Assembly (NCBI GenBank): GCA_002790675.1 | Contig: PFVP01000014.1 | Location: 1 to 23,284, forward strand | DNA: 23,284 nt | Direction: 5' to 3' | Source: Candidatus Moranbacteria bacterium CG_4_9_14_3_um_filter_45_14 | GTDB lineage: Bacteria > Patescibacteriota > Minisyncoccia > Moranbacterales > UBA1568 | Part shown: piece after piece, positions 14,759-21,851 of the stretch | How positions within the stretch are numbered: position 1 is the stretch's first letter | Layout of the letters: each line of letters opens with the position of its first letter | Made by a program: the position numbers and the translations under genes | The notes under the pieces: generated by a model | What the model saw: the letters and a program-made list of their open reading frames with translations, nothing else | What the model was told of the DNA's origin: nothing | Database searches by the model: none

Positions 14759-16015
14759 ATGATTATACTGAAATCGGACAAATATCAAAAATATTTTTTT
14801 CTTGTGACACTTCTGTGTGGAAGTATGTTTTTTGTCGCCTGGGCACATGCGGACATTACAGATCTGAGCAAAGATCAACAGAAAATCCTCGACAAAAAGC
14901 AAAATCAAGTTGATGCTATCAATGCGAAGATAAAGGCCTATAACCAGATTATCAGTCTCAAACAACGCCAAGGGTCGACACTGGCCGACCAAATAACATC
15001 ACTTCAAGCACAGGCTGATAAGCTGGAGTTAGAAATCAGTACCAATAAAGAAAAAATCACCACCCTTGAAGGAGACATTTCTTCTCTCACTTCACGCATC
15101 GCGGAAAAAAAGATTCTCGTCAATCGCCAGAAACAAATGCTCTCAGAATTGATGCGTATTTATTACAGCAATTACTCCGATGGGAAAGTTGCACTCGTTT
15201 TCTCTTCCGCCGAAACGCTTTCATTCCTCAATCAAGAAAACGGGACTATTGAGATCGGTGACAAGATAAGTGATCTTCTCGATTCAGTGAAAACTCTCAA
15301 AGAAAGTCTCGTGGAGGAACGCATCAGTCTGGAAGAGAAGAAAAAGGAGGCCGACGATATTCATACGAAACTCACGGCACAAGGCGACTATCTCGATAGT
15401 ACAAAAGCGAATAAAGCATACTTGCTGACGAAAACTCAGGCAGAAGCAACCAAATATGACAATCTCGTTGATGATTTAAGAAAACAACAAGAGGCTTTGG
15501 AATCTGAAATCGCAGATATAGAAGCTGGAAAAATCGATCAGTTAGTTGGTCTTCCGAGTGGTAATGGACAGCTCGCTTATCCGGTAGCCAATCCACGTAT
15601 CACCCAAGGATATGGCAAAACAAATTTCTCCAAAACGGCCTATAAATCCGGTATGCATAATGGGATAGACTTCGGTGGTGCTTCCGGCACGACTATCAGG
15701 GCTGCTGCCGATGGCAAAGTTATCGGAACGGGCGATCTCGGCCGGTATGCATACGGCAAATGGATCGCTATCGATCATGGCAACGGCCTTGTCACATTGT
15801 ATGGTCATTTACGTAAAATTAATGTGAGTTCAGGCAAGAGTGTCGACAAGGGTGATAAAATCGGAGAAATGGGGAGCACCGGATTTTCGACGGGCACTCA
15901 TCTCCATTTTACGGTCTATGCAAGCAAATCGTATGAAGTGGTACCGTTTACTTCGGCGAAAGGCAAACGAGGGCCAGTCGGGGCAAGCGTCAACCCTGGA
16001 AAATATCTGAAATAG
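14759..16015 (+). CDS. Secreted M23 family metallopeptidase with N-terminal coiled coil (EnvC/NlpD-like murein hydrolase)
   Basis: 418 residues from the chosen ATG. A signal peptide is clear: basic MIILKSDKYQKY, hydrophobic core, and a likely cleavage after WAHA before DITDL. Residues about 35-250 are heptad-rich coiled coil (LADQITSLQAQADKLELEI, TLEGDISSLTSRIAEKK). The C-terminal LytM domain has all zinc ligands: HNGIDFGG (His and Asp), the LYGHL segment and HLHFTVY. It should cut peptide cross-links in peptidoglycan outside the membrane, with the coiled coil regulating or positioning it. An upstream in-frame ATG at 14726, directly after the gltX stop, would add 11 residues. The 14759 start is preferred because it gives a normal signal peptide and sits just after an extended -10 box. 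Confidence 0.93.
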   Translation: MIILKSDKYQKYFFLVTLLCGSMFFVAWAHADITDLSKDQQKILDKKQNQVDAINAKIKAYNQIISLKQRQGSTLADQITSLQAQADKLELEISTNKEKITTLEGDISSLTSRIAEKKILVNRQKQMLSELMRIYYSNYSDGKVALVFSSAETLSFLNQENGTIEIGDKISDLLDSVKTLKESLVEERISLEEKKKEADDIHTKLTAQGDYLDSTKANKAYLLTKTQAEATKYDNLVDDLRKQQEALESEIADIEAGKIDQLVGLPSGNGQLAYPVANPRITQGYGKTNFSKTAYKSGMHNGIDFGGASGTTIRAAADGKVIGTGDLGRYAYGKWIAIDHGNGLVTLYGHLRKINVSSGKSVDKGDKIGEMGSTGFSTGTHLHFTVYASKSYEVVPFTSAKGKRGPVGASVNPGKYLK

Positions 16016-16789
16016 ATGAAAAAAAGAGGACGGACACATCCTATTCGTACTGTCTTTGCCAGAGATATCATCGCTGATGTTTTCTTGCCGGATCGTCAGA
16101 CAGGCAAAATAGCCATATTGGCAGGAGGTTTGCCGTCGTCTCCTTCCAAGAATGATGTTTTGCAGTTTCTTTCCGCTTCCGGGTATGTGGCAATTTTTTT
16201 CCGTTACCGAGGAAGCTGGGAGAGTAGGGGAAATTTCTTGAAACAATCTCCCACACGAGACATAAAGGATATCATTGATGATCTGGAGGGGAAGAAAAAA
16301 ATACACGATATACTCCTTCAGACAGATATTTCTATCAGAGTATCCGCTTTCTCTCTCTTCGGATCATCTTTCGGGGGACCGGCCGTCATTCTCAATTCTG
16401 GAAATCCCCTGGTCAAGAAAGTGATTGCGCTCTCGCCTGTCCTCGACTGGCAAGAGTTGGAGAAAAGTGATGAACCACTCGCCCCGTATGTTCGTTTCCT
16501 TGAAGCAGGATACCCGGGAGCGTATCGAGTCAAAAGTCCTCGTGATTGGAAGAAACTTCTTCGTTCGGATTTTTATAATCCGATGACCAGCGATGATCCA
16601 ATTATCGGAAAAAAGATCCTGATACTGCATGCTCTGGATGATACAAATGTACCCTTTGACGCTGTCATTCCATTTGCACATACAACAAAGGCAACGTATT
16701 ATCTGAAACCGCACGGCGGACATTTCGGACTCAGACACATCACACATCAGTTTTTCTGGAAGAAAATCAAAAAGTTTTTAGATACATAA
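16016..16789 (+). CDS. Alpha/beta hydrolase (prolyl oligopeptidase/esterase-like)
   Basis: 257 residues forming a single alpha/beta-hydrolase domain with no signal peptide. The nucleophile elbow is LFGSSFGGPAV (Gly116-Ser-Ser118-Phe-Gly120, Ser118 as nucleophile). The acid is in ILHALDDTNVP (probably Asp209) and the base is His236 in HGGHFGL, giving a full triad. The oxyanion segment is near LAGGLPSSP, and FFRYRGSWESRGNF resembles the lid-preceding strand of acyl-peptidase-like hydrolases. The reaction class is ester, peptide or related bond hydrolysis; the substrate is not predictable. Its ATG directly follows the M23 stop codon, so the two are probably translationally coupled. A long non-coding region follows. 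Confidence 0.87.
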   Translation: MKKRGRTHPIRTVFARDIIADVFLPDRQTGKIAILAGGLPSSPSKNDVLQFLSASGYVAIFFRYRGSWESRGNFLKQSPTRDIKDIIDDLEGKKKIHDILLQTDISIRVSAFSLFGSSFGGPAVILNSGNPLVKKVIALSPVLDWQELEKSDEPLAPYVRFLEAGYPGAYRVKSPRDWKKLLRSDFYNPMTSDDPIIGKKILILHALDDTNVPFDAVIPFAHTTKATYYLKPHGGHFGLRHITHQFFWKKIKKFLDT

Positions 16790-16800
16790 ATATTCTCTGT

Positions 16801-16848
16801 TTTTTTCATTTGCGACTCCCCCGGAAAAAATGAAAAATGGAGGGGAGT
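16801..16848 (+). other. Possible H-type pseudoknot or competing hairpins downstream of the hydrolase gene
   Basis: TTTTTCATTT (16802-16811) can pair with AAATGAAAAA (16828-16837). ACTCCCC (16815-16821), inside that loop, can pair with GGGGAGT (16842-16848) outside it. The crossing order is that of an H-type pseudoknot, or of two mutually exclusive hairpins. The second 3' strand is part of a GGAGGGGAG tract 10 bases before a 13-codon ATG frame (16854-16895, MSASGYTSPYEIR). Confidence 0.5.
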
Positions 16849-16868
16849 GATATATGAGTGCCTCAGGG

Positions 16869-16980
16869 TATACATCTCCCTACGAAATACGGTGAAAGTG
16901 CACGAAAAAATAGTCTGAAAACACACGTAGAATAATCGGTGTAGAAATGAGGATGAAGAAGAGGAGAGAGGAGATGTATA
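16869..16980 (+). repeat. 11-bp inverted repeat enclosing about 90 bases
   Basis: TATACATCTCC (16869-16879) is perfectly complementary to GGAGATGTATA (16970-16980). Directly inside, CTACG (16880-16884) can pair with CGTAG (16926-16930). The 3' half contains a purine-only stretch (about 16945-16975). It could be the closing stem of a structured RNA; no known family was recognised. Confidence 0.5.
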
Positions 16981-17065
16981 TACGAAATCATTTGAAACGC
17001 CTCATACGCGATTATATGCATTCATTTGAGGGCGGTTTTGAAGCATTTTCAGGGAAAAGACTTGT

Positions 17066-17138
17066 ATAAGGTACATAAAGCGTATCAAGCCTTGTTTGCC
17101 ACAGTGCTAACGTCGCATAAGTTACATAAGACGACGTT
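17066..17138 (+). repeat. Pair of 17-base direct repeats, the second in a hairpin loop
   Basis: ATAAGGTACATAAAGCG (17066-17082) and ATAAGTTACATAAGACG (17117-17133) match at 14 of 17 positions and are 51 bases apart. The second copy lies largely in the loop of a perfect 7-bp hairpin, AACGTCG (17109-17115) with CGACGTT (17132-17138). Confidence 0.5.
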
Positions 17139-17149
17139 GCATATACAAT

Positions 17150-17169
17150 AAAAAGAGATTCTCTTTTTT
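17150..17169 (+). terminator. Weak intrinsic terminator
   Basis: AAAAAGAG (17150-17157), loop ATT, then CTCTTTTTT (17161-17169) forms an A/T-rich hairpin that runs into a T-run. It would end any transcript crossing 16790-17150 on the plus strand. The low GC makes it uncertain. Confidence 0.5.
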
Positions 17170-17255
17170 CACTTCATTTGTTTATTTTTTTTGTTTTTTT
17201 CATACCAGCTGTTCATCTCCACCCTCCTCTGCCGTATCTATTTATTTCAAAGAAT

Positions 17256-17298
17256 AAAAAACCGGAGCATTTTGTAATCACAGAATCTCCGGTTTTTT
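17256..17298. terminator. Strong bidirectional intrinsic terminator
   Basis: AAAAAACCGGAG (17256-17267) pairs perfectly with CTCCGGTTTTTT (17287-17298). An inner ATTTTGT/ACAGAAT stem (one wobble pair) and an AATC loop extend it. On the minus strand it lies 14 bases after the stop codon of the GGDEF remnant, so it was probably that gene's own terminator. Confidence 0.85.
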
Positions 17299-17312
17299 AC
17301 TTTCATTTTTTG

Positions 17313-17525
17313 TCATGGTATCATCGTGACAGTGTTTCCTCCTAATTTTTTCGATTGGTAAAGTGCTTGATCAGCCACTCCCATTGTTTCATTGCACAAC
17401 ACGTTTATTTCTTCCGAGGATGTATTCTGCGTGAAAAGCATTTTTGTAATGCCAATACTCATTATGTCAATGATACAAGTTTCCTTTTTTCTGCTAATAT
17501 AAAAGTGTAAATCCCCTCTTTTTCC
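17313..17525 (-). pseudogene. C-terminal remnant of a GGDEF (diguanylate cyclase) domain
   Basis: Reading the minus strand, an open stretch of about 70 codons ends at TGA 17313-17315. It contains CIIDIMSIGITKM, then EEINVLCNETMGVADQALYQ followed by SKKLGGNTVTMIP. SIGIT and ADQALYQSKK-GGNTV are the last two conserved blocks of GGDEF domains (compare vSIGia and ADkALYrAKk-GrN). The active-site GG(D/E)EF motif, which lies further upstream in real enzymes, is absent. The frame is cut by TAA at 17526-17528, where the nuclease gene on the opposite strand begins. A strong terminator follows on the minus strand. The best reading is a decayed diguanylate cyclase whose 5' part has been lost or replaced. 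An ATG at 17462 would encode 49 residues, but this is unlikely to be functional. Confidence 0.78.
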
Positions 17526-17527
17526 TT

Positions 17528-18682
17528 ATGCGAATATCCTATTCTACTCTCAATAACTACCAAAACTGCCCCCTGAAATATAAGTTTCGAGAGGTGGATA
17601 AAATAAAAGAACCAAAATCAAAAGAAGCTGTTTTCGGAACACTGATTCATAGTGTACTCAAATATATTCACACCCCTGCCCTGCTTGCACCGACGATTGA
17701 TCAGGCGCTCGATTATTTTTCCAAAGGATGGAATAGTGAGGTATACGAGAACGAAATGGAAGAACGATCAGCCTTCTCTCAAGGCGTAACCATTATCCAA
17801 AATTACCTCGCTCATACCAAGCCAAATGATTATAATATCATCGATCTTGAAAGTCGTTTTGCTATCGAAATCGGCAATGAAGAATCGGGTCTCCACACCG
17901 TATCCGGTATCATCGATCGTATCGACAAAACAGAGAATGGGTATGAAATCATTGATTACAAGACGACTCGCAAGATGCCGTCACAAGACAAAGTCGATAA
18001 CGATCTTCAGCTCTCTATCTATCTCAAAGCCTTCCTCGCGCGCTATCCCAAAGAGATCGACCATCTCGATAAAATTACCGTCAGTCTTTATTTTGTCAAA
18101 CACGGCGTCAAACTTTCATCAAGGCGGACTAAGGAACAATTAGAGGAACTTGAAAAGACATTTCTTAGCGTTATCAAATCCATCGAGGAAGAAAAATTCG
18201 ATCCTATCCTCTCCCCTCTCTGCGATTGGTGTGGGTATCAAAAAATCTGTCCACTATGGAAACACAAATTCGCAGAAACTCGCAAACTGGAAACCGAAGA
18301 AGTGAAAACGGCTATCAGTGAATATCTCGATTTGAAAGGAAAACTGAGTGAAGAGAAACTCCGTATCGCGAAACTACAATCACTTATCTTACAATATATG
18401 GAGCAAGAGGGCGTGGAACGGGTGTTCGATGATGCCGATATCATCGCTAAGTCACTAAGGAAAACGTACAAATACGATGCGGAAAAATTGCGTACGCTCC
18501 TCGAACCGCTCGACAAATGGGAAGCCATACTGAAAGTCGATGGTATCGCTCTCCGCAATATCCTCGCTGTCCTCCCGACACCAACCAAACAGGCTGTCGA
18601 AGAAGCCAAGACCCTCGATAAAGAAAGCGTCAGTCTTTCGGTCAAGAAAAACAAGATAGAGGCTGATGATGATCTGGTATAA
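17528..18682 (+). CDS. PD-(D/E)XK nuclease (RecB/Cas4-like) with Fe-S-type cysteines
   Basis: 384 residues. The N-terminus RISYSTLNNYQNCPLKYKF holds Cys14 in the CP-x-x-Y/F context of RecB-family nucleases. The nuclease core follows: GTLIHSVLKY (His41), VSGIIDRIDK (Asp130), YEIIDYKTTRK (Asp143-x-Lys145) and DLQLSIYLKAF (Gln161, Tyr165). Cys232, Cys235 and Cys241 in CDWCGYQKIC complete the likely 4Fe-4S set with Cys14, as in AddB and Cas4. The C-terminal 130 residues are a mainly helical tail with a coiled-coil part (LDLKGKLSEEKLRIAKLQ). It probably acts as a DNA exonuclease in repair or recombination. No cas genes or addA/recB partner are nearby, so it looks like a stand-alone enzyme. A TATAAA box lies about 25 bases upstream. 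Confidence 0.88.
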   Translation: MRISYSTLNNYQNCPLKYKFREVDKIKEPKSKEAVFGTLIHSVLKYIHTPALLAPTIDQALDYFSKGWNSEVYENEMEERSAFSQGVTIIQNYLAHTKPNDYNIIDLESRFAIEIGNEESGLHTVSGIIDRIDKTENGYEIIDYKTTRKMPSQDKVDNDLQLSIYLKAFLARYPKEIDHLDKITVSLYFVKHGVKLSSRRTKEQLEELEKTFLSVIKSIEEEKFDPILSPLCDWCGYQKICPLWKHKFAETRKLETEEVKTAISEYLDLKGKLSEEKLRIAKLQSLILQYMEQEGVERVFDDADIIAKSLRKTYKYDAEKLRTLLEPLDKWEAILKVDGIALRNILAVLPTPTKQAVEEAKTLDKESVSLSVKKNKIEADDDLV

Positions 18683-18782
18683 TCATCAGTCGGCTATTTC
18701 AAAGATGAGCGTATTTGTGGTAATATAACAATATATAAAGCACGTTTTCTCCGTTGAGTGATACTCTTCTTTATTTAATACT

Positions 18783-19730
18783 ATGAAATCCATTTCGTTC
18801 ATCATCCCCGCTTACAATGAATCGGCCAATATCGCTCCATTGTACGAAAAATTACAGTCGGTTCTAGAACCACTGAGAGATCGTTATATGTTCGAAATCC
18901 TCTTCGTCAATGATGGGAGTGAAGACACCACCGCGAAAGAAATAAGGAAAATCGTAAACCAAGATACTCGAGTAAAACTCATCGATTTCTCACGCAATTT
19001 CGGGAAGGAAATTGCCACGACAGCCGGACTTCATCACTGCACCGGCGACGCTTGTATGATGCTCGATGCCGATTTGCAACACCCAGCCGAGCTCATTCCT
19101 GACTTCATAACAAAATGGGAAGAAGGATTTGATGTGATAATAGGCATCCGCGAAGAAAGTAAGAGTGATACGTGGATAAAAAGAGTTGGAGGGAAAATCT
19201 TCTATTCGATTCTCAACAAAATATCTGATACGGAAATCATTCCCAATGCCACTGACTTTCGACTTCTGGACAGGGCCGTCATCGATGAATTCAATCGTTT
19301 TACGGAGACGAAGCGTCTCACACGAGGATTGATAGATTGGCTCGGATTCAAGCGCGCCTACATCCATTTCAAAGCCAATGATCGCCTTCACGGAACGGCG
19401 ACGTATAGTGTCTGGAAGCTCACCAAGCTCGCTCTGCACAGTTTTATGTCACTCAGTCTCTTCCCATTGAAAATGGCAGGATATATTGGTATTCTTATCA
19501 CGACACTTTCACTTCTTTCTGGCACATATATTTTTCTCGGAAAATATTTTTTCAAATGGTATTGGGCACTGACATTCTCCGACTCTGAAGATCTTGCTAT
19601 ATTCATTGTTTTTCTCGTGGGTATTATTTTGATGTCCATCGGACTCATTTCACTCTACATAGCCAACATCCACGAAGAAGTCATCAAACGACCCCTTTAC
19701 GTGATACGAAAAAATCGTTCGATACAATAA
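18783..19730 (+). CDS. GtrB/ArnC-like membrane GT2 (undecaprenyl-phosphate glycosyltransferase)
   Basis: 315 residues. The GT-A domain begins SISFIIPAYNESANIAPLYE and contains EILFVNDGSEDTT, SRNFGKEIATTAGLHH and the metal-binding LDADLQHPAEL (DxD). RVGGKIFYSILN, NATDFRLLDR and TKRLTRGLIDWLGFK follow, all typical of dolichol/bactoprenol-phosphate sugar transferases. Two C-terminal membrane helices (about 234-256 and 268-295) end in a short basic cytoplasmic tail (KRPLYVIRKNRS), as in GtrB. By family it makes undecaprenyl-phosphate-sugar, which is then flipped and used to decorate a surface glycan. No GtrA-like flippase is adjacent. The ATG at 18783 has no clear ribosome site. A TGGTAATAT extended -10-like box lies about 57 bases upstream. 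Confidence 0.92.
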   Translation: MKSISFIIPAYNESANIAPLYEKLQSVLEPLRDRYMFEILFVNDGSEDTTAKEIRKIVNQDTRVKLIDFSRNFGKEIATTAGLHHCTGDACMMLDADLQHPAELIPDFITKWEEGFDVIIGIREESKSDTWIKRVGGKIFYSILNKISDTEIIPNATDFRLLDRAVIDEFNRFTETKRLTRGLIDWLGFKRAYIHFKANDRLHGTATYSVWKLTKLALHSFMSLSLFPLKMAGYIGILITTLSLLSGTYIFLGKYFFKWYWALTFSDSEDLAIFIVFLVGIILMSIGLISLYIANIHEEVIKRPLYVIRKNRSIQ

Positions 19731-19759
19731 CGAAAATAATGTTACACATTTGCGCATTT

Positions 19760-19785
19760 GCCTTTCTCTCAGAAAAGGCTTTTTT
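19760..19785 (+). terminator. Intrinsic terminator after gtrB-like gene, part of an attenuator-like pair
   Basis: GCCTTT (19760-19765) pairs with AAAGGC (19774-19779), followed by six T (19780-19785). The 3' arm plus its T-run, AAAAGGCTTTTTT (19773-19785), is also perfectly complementary over 13 bases to AAAAAAGCCTTTT (19802-19814). The terminator hairpin and this downstream hairpin are therefore mutually exclusive. Confidence 0.65.
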
Positions 19786-19842
19786 ATTCCTCTCTATTTG
19801 CAAAAAAGCCTTTTTGAGCTATCCTTCAAACAGTCTTTTAAC

Positions 19843-19849
19843 AAAGGAG
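19843..19849 (+). promoter_or_regulatory. Strong ribosome binding site of the nitronate monooxygenase-like gene
   Basis: AAAGGAG, the best Shine-Dalgarno match in the window, sits 6 bases before the ATG at 19856. It argues against the longer frame starting at 19739, whose first 39 codons run through the upstream terminator region. Confidence 0.8.
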
Positions 19850-19855
19850 TTTTTT

Positions 19856-21280
19856 ATGAACGCTTGGCCTCAGATTATTCAAGGTGGTATGGGTATTGGT
19901 GTCTCTCACTGGCGCCTTGCTCGGGCCGTTTCTCTCACCGGGCATATCGGTACGGTATCGCTCGTGGCTGTGCCTCATCTCTTGGCACGGCGGTTACAGC
20001 TTGGGGATGCTACCGTACTTCGTGCGCTTGAAGCATTCCCTGTCCAAGAAGTATCAGATCGACTCTACGAAAAATATTGGAAGAAGGAGAAAACTCCCAT
20101 CCCGATGTTTTCTGTGCATCCGCCACGTGATCTTGCGTGGCTCACGATTTGCGCGAGTTTTGCAGAGGTGTGGCTGGCCAAGGAAGGACACAATGGAATC
20201 GTTGCCGGTAATCTGCTTGAGAAGGTGCAGATGCCAACACTCCTCACTATGCTCGGAGCTATGTGGGCTGGCATTGATGTCTTTATCATTGGTGCTGGAT
20301 TGCCGACGCAGATTCCGGACATCCTCGATGCCCTCTGTGAAAACCGGCCAGCGAGGTACCGCATCAGTGTCCTCGATGGCGGTCCCTCTCAGGAGATGAC
20401 ACTTGATATCGATGCACTGCTTGGTCGAGTTTCTACAAGCTCGCGCCAAGCAGTACGAGATATCCAGATCAAACGCCCAGCATTTTTCCCCATCGTGTCG
20501 CTCGATGTGACGGCACACATCCTTTGGGAGAAAATGGTCGGTCGTTGTGAAGGTTTTGTCGTCGAAGATCCGATCGTTGCTGGTGGTCATAACCCATCTC
20601 CGAGAAAATGGAAAGGGGCAGTGAATAAATACGATGAACCAGTCTACACGGAACGAGATATAGCCGACATCGCCAAAATCTCCAAGATCGGTATTCCCTT
20701 CTGGCTCGCTGGTGGGTATGCCCATCCGCAGAGACTCAAAGAGGCAATCAGTGTAGGTGCTACTGGCATCCAGTGCGGGAGTATCTTTGCATTGTGTGAA
20801 GAGTCGGGTATCAGTCCGGTATGGAAAAAAGAGCTCATTCGTCAGAGTTACCAAAATGAACTGATCGTGCGTTCTGATGCACGTGCCTCCCCCACTGATT
20901 TCCCGTTTCAGGTAGTACAAATGTCAGGCACAGTGAGTGATTGTGCGGTCTATGAGAACCGTGAGAGAATCTGTAATCTTGGTTATTTGCGGACACCGTT
21001 TGTGACCCAAGGAAAAGTGAATTATCGTTGCCCTGCCGAACCGATCGAAGATTACCTCCATAAAGGTGGAAAAATCGAAGATACTATCGGCAGAAAATGT
21101 TTGTGTAACAATCTCTTGTCAACCATCGGTCTTGGTATGACACACAACAGCGTCTCTGAACCGGCCATCATCACTCTCGGTAAAGATACCCGTTTCATTC
21201 ATTCGCTCATCGAAAGCGAGAACGGAACATATACCGCTTATGATGCCATGCAGTACTTGATCGGAGGGAAAAGTCCCTGA
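19856..21280 (+). CDS. Nitronate monooxygenase/NPD-type flavin oxidoreductase with C-terminal Cys-containing extension
   Basis: 474 residues from the start set by AAAGGAG. The TIM-barrel FMN domain begins PQIIQGGMGIGVSHWRLA, as in 2-nitropropane dioxygenase/enoyl reductase II relatives. It includes GNLLEKVQMP, DVFIIGAGLP and VVEDPIVAGGHNPSPRKW, whose AGGH (242-245) holds the family's active-site histidine. LAGGYAHPQRLKEAISVGATGIQCGSIFAL is the FMN phosphate-binding region (286-313). After residue about 345 comes an extension with Cys363, Cys373, Cys392, Cys415 and Cys417 (ICNLGYLRTPF, YRCPAEPIEDYL, GRKCLCNNLLSTIG), known in a long subgroup of this family. The C-terminal cysteines may bind metal or be redox active. 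The substrate is unknown; the family includes alkyl nitronate oxidation and enoyl reduction. It has its own terminator downstream. Confidence 0.87.
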   Translation: MNAWPQIIQGGMGIGVSHWRLARAVSLTGHIGTVSLVAVPHLLARRLQLGDATVLRALEAFPVQEVSDRLYEKYWKKEKTPIPMFSVHPPRDLAWLTICASFAEVWLAKEGHNGIVAGNLLEKVQMPTLLTMLGAMWAGIDVFIIGAGLPTQIPDILDALCENRPARYRISVLDGGPSQEMTLDIDALLGRVSTSSRQAVRDIQIKRPAFFPIVSLDVTAHILWEKMVGRCEGFVVEDPIVAGGHNPSPRKWKGAVNKYDEPVYTERDIADIAKISKIGIPFWLAGGYAHPQRLKEAISVGATGIQCGSIFALCEESGISPVWKKELIRQSYQNELIVRSDARASPTDFPFQVVQMSGTVSDCAVYENRERICNLGYLRTPFVTQGKVNYRCPAEPIEDYLHKGGKIEDTIGRKCLCNNLLSTIGLGMTHNSVSEPAIITLGKDTRFIHSLIESENGTYTAYDAMQYLIGGKSP

Positions 21281-21301
21281 AAGAGAAGATGCTATTCGAG
21301 G

Positions 21302-21335
21302 GTACGTTTGAAAAATTCAGACGTACTATTTTTTT
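21302..21335 (+). terminator. Intrinsic terminator after the NPD-type gene
   Basis: GTACGTTTGAA pairs with TTCAGACGTAC (one T-G wobble) around an AAA loop (21302-21326), followed by TATTTTTTTATC. It separates this gene from convergent mscL. Confidence 0.8.
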
Positions 21336-21371
21336 ATCTTTTCATTCGTCAAAATTATTGATAGATAGAAG

Positions 21372-21776
21372 TTATGCTATGATTTGCGTACAGTGAGCAC
21401 AGCGCCTGGCTTCTTTTGGTATCTCACTCAGGCATTCGGTGCATTTTTTTGTTGTTGGATCAGCGGGGATTTTCTCTTTGCGAGATCGTGCAACGAGCAG
21501 GTTCATCGGTTTGACCACAAAGAAAAATATGGCACCCGCCACAAGAATAAATGAGATAAGTGCATTGATAAAATGCCCGATCATAAACTTACTCCCGTTT
21601 ATGGCAAATATAATATTTGAGAAATCAGGCACCGTTACAATGGCTGCAATAAGCGGGGTCAAGAGATCAGAAACAAGTGCAGTGACGATAGTCCCAAAAG
21701 AAGCACCAATGACGACACCAACAGCGAGATCGACAACATTCCCACGGAGGAGAAATTGTTTGAATTCTTTGAGCAT
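21372..21776 (-). CDS. mscL: Large-conductance mechanosensitive channel MscL with C-terminal zinc ribbon
   Basis: 134 residues. The N-terminal amphipathic helix and first membrane helix LKEFKQFLLRGNVVDLAVGV followed by VIGASFGTIVTALVSDLLTP are near-consensus for MscL. The second helix (about 66-90, FINALISFILVAGAIFFFVV) and the cytoplasmic linker KPMNLLVARSRK follow. The pore opens under membrane tension and releases solutes during osmotic downshock. The tail carries a zinc ribbon, KCTECLSEIPKEARRCAHC (Cys112, 115, 126, 129), in place of the usual C-terminal helix bundle; this variant is known in some bacteria. A separate promoter is visible, and upstream DUF2103 has its own terminator, so the gene is probably transcribed alone. 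Confidence 0.96.
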   Translation of the reverse strand: MLKEFKQFLLRGNVVDLAVGVVIGASFGTIVTALVSDLLTPLIAAIVTVPDFSNIIFAINGSKFMIGHFINALISFILVAGAIFFFVVKPMNLLVARSRKEKIPADPTTKKCTECLSEIPKEARRCAHCTQIIA

Positions 21777-21812
21777 ATAGCAGATAATATCTTTTTAATT
21801 CTTTCTTTTATT

Positions 21813-21842
21813 ATAATAGTACAAACTTGCATTTTCTGCCAA
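21813..21842 (-). promoter_or_regulatory. Likely promoter of mscL
   Basis: On the minus strand TTGGCA (complement of 21837-21842) and TATTAT (complement of 21813-21818) are 18 bases apart. Each matches consensus at five of six positions. A consensus TATAAT overlaps the -10 region three bases further on. The leader would be about 30 bases without a visible Shine-Dalgarno site. Confidence 0.5.
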
Positions 21843-21851
21843 TAATGTGGA

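Noticed and set aside
19739..19855. A 39-codon N-terminal extension of the NPD-type enzyme
   Set aside because: It would be translated through a terminator hairpin and T-runs, while a strong AAAGGAG lies 6 bases before the ATG at 19856.
20054..20920. A 288-codon open frame on the minus strand
   Set aside because: It is antisense to the NPD-type enzyme gene and has no domain-like pattern.
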